Shown here in pieces: positions 39,568 through 44,033 of a DNA stretch of 44,033 nucleotides. The notes under the pieces were generated by a model. That model worked only from the letters and a program-made list of their open reading frames with translations. It did no database searches and was not told where the DNA came from. The DNA lies in the IMG/VR virus record IMGVR_UViG_3300048876_000028, positions 1 to 44,033 of that record; one strand, written 5' to 3'. The number at the start of each line of letters is the position of its first letter. Position 1 is the stretch's first letter. The stretch comes from a virus. The position numbers were made by a program, and so were the translations under genes.

Positions 39568-40647
39568 TTGGCAGCTAAATGGCAGCAGTGGATGCCGCTG
39601 GATGTGAATGAGTGGCGGGGAAGTCCGACAGTGAGGGCGATGCATCCCGCGGCCCGCTCAGGGTATCTCGACCTTCTCTTGACGCAGTGGCAAACAGAGG
39701 ATTGCTCCATCTCCGCTGATCTTTTTGACTTGGCTGAAACGAGCGCACTTGGCGACAAATTGTGGGCGCAATACGGCGCGCGTATCTTACGTAAATTTGA
39801 GCTTTTAGAAGATGGGCGCTTGCGAAATACAGTCTGCTTTAAGAAGTGGCAGGAGGCTAAAAGGATCTTCGAAGCGCGCCAAGAATCGGCGCAGAAAACG
39901 AACACCGCACGGTTAGCGCACGGTCACCGTAACGGTCAGCCAGGCACACCGTCACGATCAGCCGACACACGTACAGGGACAGAGACATTAACAAAAGAAC
40001 AAAAGCAAAAGCCTTCTCGCCGCAAAGCGTCGAGTGACGGAATGAAACACTCGACTGATCCGCATCACATCGCGTGCAAGGAACTCATCTTTGTGGCATA
40101 TCAGCACAAGAACGGCGGGGCAAGTCCTGAGTGGGATGGTTTTGAGGGCGGGGCTCTAGGAAAACTCCTGAAAGCGAACCCTGAGTTTAACGCCGAGACG
40201 ATCAAGCCGTTGTTGCAGCATTGGGGACGCAGCGATGTGAACCATTCCGACCGGCCTGGTATCTGGATTCCCAAGTTGAGCAGTTTCCGGATGGCACCGA
40301 TCGACCGATTTAACAAGCCTATCGATGGAGGAACCGATGGACCGCAACAGAATGCAAACGGATCTGGAAAAAGTAACGGAAGCCCAGCTAAACAGCGCAT
40401 TGACGGCGCCCGACGCAAGCTTGCCGAAATCGCTATCGACCGAGGACTCATCGATCCTTTTGGCGGAAATGGATCTTCTAATCCAGCGCTACCCCTCCCA
40501 GGATCAGGAGTATTCGATAGAGGTGTATCACAAGGACTTCGAAGTCCTAGCGCTGAAGTACTCGCTCCCGAAAGTCAAAAAAGCACTCGAAGCGCTACGC
40601 ATCAAGCCGGGCCAGAACTTCTTCCCGAAGCCAGACGAAGTGGCTGA
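39568..40647 (+). CDS. DUF1376-type replication-initiator-like protein
   Basis: 359 aa from a TTG at 39568; the ATG at 39592 would drop eight residues, including part of the conserved start (KWQQWMPLDVNEWRGS). Residues 5-115 fit DUF1376: W-x-x-W-MPLDV-x-x-W, then SGYLDLLLTQWQTEDCSI, and ILRKFELLEDGRLRN. A low-complexity linker follows and a C-terminal region with QRIDGARRKLAEIAIDRGLIDPFGG. Such proteins act like replisome organisers or ssDNA-binding adaptors in phage replication. Its last 311 bases are also read in another frame by the next gene. Confidence 0.8.
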   Translation: MAAKWQQWMPLDVNEWRGSPTVRAMHPAARSGYLDLLLTQWQTEDCSISADLFDLAETSALGDKLWAQYGARILRKFELLEDGRLRNTVCFKKWQEAKRIFEARQESAQKTNTARLAHGHRNGQPGTPSRSADTRTGTETLTKEQKQKPSRRKASSDGMKHSTDPHHIACKELIFVAYQHKNGGASPEWDGFEGGALGKLLKANPEFNAETIKPLLQHWGRSDVNHSDRPGIWIPKLSSFRMAPIDRFNKPIDGGTDGPQQNANGSGKSNGSPAKQRIDGARRKLAEIAIDRGLIDPFGGNGSSNPALPLPGSGVFDRGVSQGLRSPSAEVLAPESQKSTRSATHQAGPELLPEARRSG

Positions 40648-40834
40648 AGAGATCGAACTCCGGCGGGAACAAAGTTTGGCAGCTGCGCGGAATCAAGACG
40701 GTAAAGAGTTTTTGGATCGTCAGCGCCGCCTCATGGAACAACTCGCGCAGCCGGAAGAAATAGCCTGGCGCAAAGAAAGAATCCGCATTGCAGAAGAGCG
40801 GGAAGCGCAGAAAAAAGAGCAAAAACGCGTATGA
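40337..40834 (+). CDS. Helicase-loader-like protein, overlapping the DUF1376 gene
   Basis: 165 aa from ATG 40337, with GGAGG five bases upstream; ATG 40325 is further from any ribosome site. Residues ~65-110 (VYHKDFEVLALKYSLPKVKKALEALRIKPGQNFFPKPDEVAEEI) follow the pattern of phage helicase loader proteins: a helix, then A-L-x8-FFPxPxEv. A glutamate- and arginine-rich helix closes it. The gene overlaps the DUF1376 ORF by 311 bases in a different frame, yet both products look protein-like in the shared stretch. With the previous protein it would assemble the replicative helicase at the phage origin. Confidence 0.75.
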   Translation: MDRNRMQTDLEKVTEAQLNSALTAPDASLPKSLSTEDSSILLAEMDLLIQRYPSQDQEYSIEVYHKDFEVLALKYSLPKVKKALEALRIKPGQNFFPKPDEVAEEIELRREQSLAAARNQDGKEFLDRQRRLMEQLAQPEEIAWRKERIRIAEEREAQKKEQKRV

Positions 40835-40844
40835 AAGGGAACAG

Positions 40845-41225
40845 ATGAATCACGATGAGTTAGTTGAGAAGATGCTGGTGCCATTCATGGCTGAGTTTGA
40901 ACGCCCCGATAAAGGCTTCTATGCGGGCATGTCCGCCGCTCTCTGTGTGGCTGTGGAGGAGTTGCTACAGAACCCAACACATGAAGAGATTGCAACGCAA
41001 AGTGGATTCGGAGAACACTTACGCTTCCTTGCAAATCGCCACTCCCACTACCTGAAGCCCAAGAGCGCAGAGGAGAGGGTGACGACCTACGAGGGCGACC
41101 TTAGTTTTAGCTTCCCATTCGATGTTCGTTTAGATGGCAAGTGGAAACTGGGATTCTCTTTGCGCGAAGACGCTGAAACCTATCTCCTCGGCCTCATCCA
41201 GCAACTCAAGGACGGCCCCAAGTGA
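40845..41225 (+). CDS. Hypothetical protein of the replication block
   Basis: 126 aa from ATG 40845, AAAGGG upstream; an upstream extension overlaps the previous gene and has no ribosome site. Helical N-terminus (DELVEKMLVPFMAEFERPDKGFYAGM), then a beta region (TTYEGDLSFSFPFDVRLDGKWKLGFSLRED). No motif recognised. Its stop overlaps the next start (GTGA). Confidence 0.6.
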   Translation: MNHDELVEKMLVPFMAEFERPDKGFYAGMSAALCVAVEELLQNPTHEEIATQSGFGEHLRFLANRHSHYLKPKSAEERVTTYEGDLSFSFPFDVRLDGKWKLGFSLREDAETYLLGLIQQLKDGPK

Positions 41226-41389
41226 GCACCCCTCATCCGCTGTACCACGTAGAGCCGGAAGAATGCGTTGAGACGCACTGGAACTGGCCCATGATTGGCG
41301 GCATCGTGTTCTCACTGGCGTTCTGGTGGTGGTTCTTGCCGCATGCATGGGCGTTTATTCGGGCGGCATGGAGGGGGTTGTTCGCATGA
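41222..41389 (+). CDS. Small single-pass membrane protein, tryptophan-rich
   Basis: 55 aa, GTG overlapping the previous stop. Acidic N-terminus (VEPEECVETHWNW), then one hydrophobic segment at about 24-47 (MIGGIVFSLAFWWWFLPHAWAFI) with an unusual triple tryptophan. The gene ends inside the next start (ATGA) and supplies its GGAGG ribosome site. It may be a minor membrane component; no family. Confidence 0.55.
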   Translation: MSTPHPLYHVEPEECVETHWNWPMIGGIVFSLAFWWWFLPHAWAFIRAAWRGLFA

Positions 41390-41673
41390 AACCTAAGCGT
41401 ATTCAACGCAAGCGCACGAAAGGCTGGAAGATGCCGGAGGGCGCGGTCTATGTGGGCAGGCCGACTAAGTGGGGCAATTCATTCTCTGTCTTGGAATACG
41501 GGCAGCGTCTAGCAATCGCAAACTATCGCAAGCGTGCTGCAGGGATGCTGGGAATCGGCGTTGATTTCTCAGAGCTTCGCGGCAAAGACCTCGCTTGCTG
41601 GTGCCCGCTTGATCAACCGTGCCATGCCGACGTGCTACTCGAGATTGCAAACGCGCCCGAGGCTACCGCATGA
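41386..41673 (+). CDS. DUF4326 protein
   Basis: 95 aa, ATG coupled to the previous stop. Shows the complete DUF4326 signature: RKRTKGWKMPEGAVYVGRPTKWGN and, near the end, LRGKDLACWCPLDQPCHADVLLEI with three conserved cysteines and a histidine. The family is widespread in phages and bacteria and may bind nucleic acid or a nucleotide; the biochemical function is not settled. Coupled to the next gene by ATGA. Confidence 0.85.
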   Translation: MKPKRIQRKRTKGWKMPEGAVYVGRPTKWGNSFSVLEYGQRLAIANYRKRAAGMLGIGVDFSELRGKDLACWCPLDQPCHADVLLEIANAPEATA

Positions 41674-41855
41674 CCACCCTAGCCACCAAGCGCACCGAGC
41701 TCTGCCACTTTCCGCTCTCTGAGGCCTACATCTGCCTCGAACTGGATTGCGGCCGCGTGCATAACTCCAACGCCTATTGCCCTTGCTGCGCATCGTGTCA
41801 GATTCAACCGTTAAGCCGATGGATTGCTGAGTTGGCAAAGAAGGTGCAGCCGTGA
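41670..41855 (+). CDS. Small Cys-rich protein, possible zinc ribbon
   Basis: 61 aa, ATGA overlap with the previous gene. Cysteines and histidines are grouped as ELCHF, CLELDCGRVH and AYCPCCASCQ, enough for one or two zinc sites. Short helical C-terminus (SRWIAELAKKVQP). Its stop overlaps the GTG of the nuclease gene. Function unknown. Confidence 0.58.
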   Translation: MTTLATKRTELCHFPLSEAYICLELDCGRVHNSNAYCPCCASCQIQPLSRWIAELAKKVQP

Positions 41856-42166
41856 GCGAGCATAGCGACCTAACCTCCCCGCTAATCAAGATGCTACGGC
41901 AGGCTGGAATCCTTGCTTTGCGCATGAACTCCGGCAAGGTCAGAGTCCGCGGCGGGTTCATGCAACTCCACGACAAAGGCACAGGAGACATCCTCTGCTT
42001 CCCTCAGGGGCGTCCCTGCTGGATAGAGACCAAGGCAGTCAAGCGTGATTACCACAAAGAGCAGTACGAGGCCCAGAATGCTTTCCGTGAGCGTGTAGAG
42101 GCTCTGGGACATCGCTACATCGTGGCCCGAACGATCGATGAAGGGCTGGAGGCGCTGAAATGCTAG
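41852..42166 (+). CDS. VRR-NUC domain nuclease
   Basis: 104 aa, GTG overlapping the previous stop. The whole length is a VRR-NUC domain: KGTGDILCF (D46), WIETKAVKRD (E59-x-K61) and HKEQYEAQNAFRERVEALGHRYIVAR (Q71 region). It belongs to the PD-(D/E)XK superfamily. Stand-alone VRR-NUC proteins in phages can resolve branched DNA; here it complements the Erf and YqaJ proteins. Confidence 0.88.
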   Translation: MSEHSDLTSPLIKMLRQAGILALRMNSGKVRVRGGFMQLHDKGTGDILCFPQGRPCWIETKAVKRDYHKEQYEAQNAFRERVEALGHRYIVARTIDEGLEALKC

Positions 42167-42327
42167 GACGCAAGCCAGATGAACGTAGAAGGCAATACGT
42201 GCGCACCTATGAAATCAAGGGAAAAGGCCTAAAGCAGGCATTCATGGACCAGTTGGACGCCTGCAAAGACGACGAATCACGCAGGATCTTGCTCGGCGTA
42301 ACGCAGCAGAGAGAGTTGGAGCCATGA
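42160..42327 (+). CDS. Hypothetical 55-aa protein after the VRR-NUC gene
   Basis: ATG 42160 overlaps the VRR-NUC stop by seven bases, and its stop overlaps the next ATG (ATGA). Basic N-terminus (GRKPDERRRQYVRTYEIKGKGLKQAF), acidic middle (DACKDDESRR). No ribosome site of its own beyond GGAGGCGC 8 bases upstream. Probably real, because it is coupled on both sides. No family. Confidence 0.55.
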   Translation: MLGRKPDERRRQYVRTYEIKGKGLKQAFMDQLDACKDDESRRILLGVTQQRELEP

Positions 42328-42887
42328 CGCTGACATCGATCATTCACCGCGAGCCCCAGGGCTGCATCATTCTCGACCTGCGCTGCGAGAACTGCGGCCC
42401 TGTACGTTTGGCAATCGGTTCTGAAGAACCAACTCCAGACCAGATGGCCTGCCCGTACTGCGATGCGCTTTCAATTGCAACGCTCCTCGGCTACGGATCC
42501 ACGCGGAGGATTCTGCCTTACTTCGACCTCGCACCCAATCACGCCAATCTTGAACAACTGCAAGTGCTCTCCGCCAATTGCCGACCGTTGGCGCGTGGGC
42601 AAATCGTCTGCTTCTCCGAAGAGCCCGACATCTACCACTTCGCAAAGATTGAGGACGTTTACACCAACCGCGCGCACATCAGTTCAGCCGGGCGCCCCGC
42701 GGTTAGTTTTCTGATCGCCAACGTCGATACCGGGCCAATCCCTCACATCACGGGAGCAGAGACGCGGCCCTGGTGGTGTTGGACGGATGAGCTGCCAAAG
42801 ACAGAGCAAGCGATGCCAGAGAAAAAAGCAGTGCGTAAAGCAAAGAAGGGGAATTACGTAGTTAACTCCCTGAAAGGAAAATCATGA
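42324..42887 (+). CDS. Zinc-ribbon-containing hypothetical protein
   Basis: 187 aa. N-terminal zinc ribbon CENCGPVRLAIG..CPYCDAL (residues ~21-47), then a mixed fold with the segment PNHANLEQLQVLSANCRPLARGQIVCFSEEPDIYHFAKIEDVY, and a Lys-rich C-terminus (PEKKAVRKAKKGN). The end of the reading frame contains copy 3 of the 22-bp motif. The protein may bind DNA or RNA; no family is recognised. Coupled to the next gene. Confidence 0.65.
   Translation: MTLTSIIHREPQGCIILDLRCENCGPVRLAIGSEEPTPDQMACPYCDALSIATLLGYGSTRRILPYFDLAPNHANLEQLQVLSANCRPLARGQIVCFSEEPDIYHFAKIEDVYTNRAHISSAGRPAVSFLIANVDTGPIPHITGAETRPWWCWTDELPKTEQAMPEKKAVRKAKKGNYVVNSLKGKS
42849..42870 (+). repeat. 22-bp palindromic motif, copy 3
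   Basis: Same form as copies 1 and 2 (GGGAnTTA, six bases, TAAnTCCC), here with exact arms. It lies within the last codons of the 42324 gene, two bases before the AAAGGA ribosome site of the gene at 42884. As with copy 1, it sits immediately upstream of a ribosome-binding site. Confidence 0.6.
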
Positions 42888-43273
42888 GCTACCGCGAAAT
42901 TCGAGTGTTCTGCATCGGTATAGACGGCACTGAAATCTTTGCCGGACCGAACGAAGCTGCTGTTCGCCGCTATTACAAAGAGCAAATCGGAAAAGAGGAC
43001 GCCGCCGAAGACCTAAAAAACGACTTTTCTGAGCTGAGTAACGCGGAAATCATGAAGCCACGGACCGATTCGGGAAGCCACTTCACCGTGAGCCGAGAGC
43101 AAGCCATACGAGATGTGGAGGAAGAGATTGGGTGGCTATTGGAGCGCATTGACGGTGACGTAGCTATCGTGCAGCGCATCCTCGCGGCGGTCATGCTTCC
43201 AAAAGATGAGGCGTTGGCACTAGGCGCAAAAATTGTCGAATGGTTGAGCGGGGAGAATACGAATGGCAAATGA
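42884..43273 (+). CDS. Hypothetical small acidic protein
   Basis: 129 aa, AAAGGA site preceded by the 22-bp motif, ATG overlapping the previous stop. N-terminus with short strands (YREIRVFCIGIDGTEIFAGPN), then helical, charged segments (DAAEDLKNDFSELSNAEIM) and a long helix at the end (LLERIDGDVAIVQRILAAVML). No motif recognised. The only gene besides 14342 with the motif directly before its ribosome site. Confidence 0.6.
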   Translation: MSYREIRVFCIGIDGTEIFAGPNEAAVRRYYKEQIGKEDAAEDLKNDFSELSNAEIMKPRTDSGSHFTVSREQAIRDVEEEIGWLLERIDGDVAIVQRILAAVMLPKDEALALGAKIVEWLSGENTNGK

Positions 43274-43320
43274 ATGTTCCGCGCCATAAGCCGCACACCA
43301 GCCGGTGACAAGGTGCATTG

Positions 43321-43788
43321 ATGCAGATTCGGAGAGCGCAGCCGAGCGAAGTTGTCCAGCTAAAGACTTGGATTGCGGCGCGTCACTACTTGCACTGCTG
43401 CCCTCCGGGTGCAGTTTGCCTGTATGAGTTTGCTGATGGTGCGCGCGTTATTGGGGGGATGCTGATTGGACGGCCATGCGCAAAGAGCTACGACGCCGAC
43501 AGAATACTGCAATTACATCGCATGTTCTTTGTGGATGAGACAGACCCATTTGTAGAGAGTCAAGCGCTGAAGCAAATGAGAAAGCATATCCGAGTTTGGT
43601 TCCCGCAGATTAGAGGCGTGCTCTCGTATAGCGATCCATCGCAGGGGCACCAGGGAACCGTCTACGACGCAGACAACTGGTGCCCACTAGGTTTCACGAG
43701 GGAGCCGTCGGGCCTTGGATGGAACTCGCGTAATGGAAGAATGTTCGCCCCAAAAACTTCAAAGATGAGGTGGTTTCGAACACCATGA
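43321..43788 (+). CDS. Mom-like DNA-modification protein
   Basis: 155 aa from ATG 43321 (AAGGTG upstream). Fits the Mom family of Mu-like phages, a GNAT-type fold that modifies adenines to block restriction: N-terminal TWIAARHYLH (residues ~16-25), GGMLIGRPCAK, the LQLHRMFFVDE block (~64-74) and the family's SYSDPSQGHQGTVYDADNW (~102-120). In Mu, Mom adds a carbamoylmethyl group to adenine N6. Whether this protein makes the same modification is inferred. Position at the end of the early block suggests expression with DNA metabolism. Confidence 0.82.
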   Translation: MQIRRAQPSEVVQLKTWIAARHYLHCCPPGAVCLYEFADGARVIGGMLIGRPCAKSYDADRILQLHRMFFVDETDPFVESQALKQMRKHIRVWFPQIRGVLSYSDPSQGHQGTVYDADNWCPLGFTREPSGLGWNSRNGRMFAPKTSKMRWFRTP

Positions 43789-44033
43789 TCGACATCGAGC
43801 AATTCAAAGTCCGCGGCAAGGCACTCTGGGCAGTGAGCCAATGGGCTCCCATTGCATTACTGGTTTATATGACATGGTTCATATGGGCCCCTAAAGTCGT
43901 ATTGGGCGCTCTGGGAACTACTTTTCATAATCGAATACTGGCGTCCAGCAAAAATAGCTATTGCAAAAGCCAACAGAAGTTCAATGTGCCTATCCGGCCC
44001 TGCATCCCGCAGCTTAATCAAGTAGCCTTTCGA
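43785..44033 (+). CDS. Membrane protein, truncated by the window edge
   Basis: At least 83 codons, ATG overlapping the Mom gene stop (ATGA), no stop before the window ends. One clear hydrophobic segment at about 18-40 (WAPIALLVYMTWFIWAPKVVLGAL), then a Ser/Lys/Gln-rich region with two cysteines. The C-terminal half is unlike the rest in composition and may be a frame artefact. Family not recognised. Confidence 0.5.
   Translation, partial: MIDIEQFKVRGKALWAVSQWAPIALLVYMTWFIWAPKVVLGALGTTFHNRILASSKNSYCKSQQKFNVPIRPCIPQLNQVAFR

Noticed and set aside
1-44033. tRNA genes
   Set aside because: No cloverleaf-like stretch with a recognisable T-arm was noticed on reading; a tRNA search program was not available.

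Overview
The window reads as a nearly complete 44-kb genome of a tailed, siphovirus-like bacteriophage or prophage. Everything from about 0.8 kb to the right end is on the + strand. Only three tiny coupled genes at the left end run the other way, from a good sigma70-like promoter. The host is probably a Gram-negative bacterium. An acidobacterium (Terriglobia-like) is my best guess, because the tail-locus proteins carry the Ig/FN3-like and chitobiase-C-terminal-like repeats that are very common in secreted acidobacterial proteins. That is inference; no host gene, tRNA or attachment site is visible.

Layout. 1-0.7 kb: leftward mini-operon and divergent control region. 0.8-4.1 kb: hypothetical protein, DUF5681 protein, small membrane proteins and the large terminase. 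4.1-14.3 kb: head genes (portal-MuF fusion, XkdF-like protease/scaffold, major capsid protein with an inserted domain, connector, neck, tail terminator, tail tube), interrupted by two signal-peptide proteins. 14.3-24.1 kb: a small cassette bracketed by a 22-bp motif, tail-assembly chaperone with a -1 frameshift, tape measure, then a tail-tip block like that of gene transfer agents (DUF2460, DUF2163-like, NlpC/P60 peptidase, 1279-aa hub). 24.1-30.5 kb: two very large signal-peptide proteins where tail fibres are expected. One has a beta-helix, chitobiase-like repeats and a glycosidase-like TIM barrel; the other has an SGNH-hydrolase-like domain. 30.6-32.6 kb: lysis block (GH108 muramidase, holin candidate, spanin candidate). 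32.6-33.3 kb: a scar where a truncated tyrosine recombinase abuts a truncated ribbon-helix-helix gene. 33.3-35.2 kb: Cro/CI-like regulator with its own operator, small genes and a pentapeptide-repeat protein made of 34 uniform 15-bp units. 35.4-44 kb: recombination and replication genes (Erf annealing protein, coiled-coil protein, YqaJ-type exonuclease, HTH protein, HNH, DUF1376 and helicase-loader-like proteins in a long overlap, DUF4326, VRR-NUC), zinc-ribbon proteins, and a Mom-like DNA-modification protein near the right edge.

How it fits together: TerL and the HNH protein serve packaging; portal, MuF, protease and capsid build the head; the neck and tail genes follow in canonical order; GH108 with its membrane partners lyses the host; Erf and YqaJ form a two-component annealing recombinase; the Mom-like protein would mask the DNA from restriction. 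The recombinase is only a C-terminal stub, so the element is either a temperate phage that has lost integration or a phage that has become lytic.

The least ordinary parts are the exported, cysteine-rich glycan-active proteins inside the virion gene block, the 22-bp palindromic motif family, the recombination scar, the hypervariable-looking pentapeptide repeat, and the dual-coded 311 bp in the replication block.
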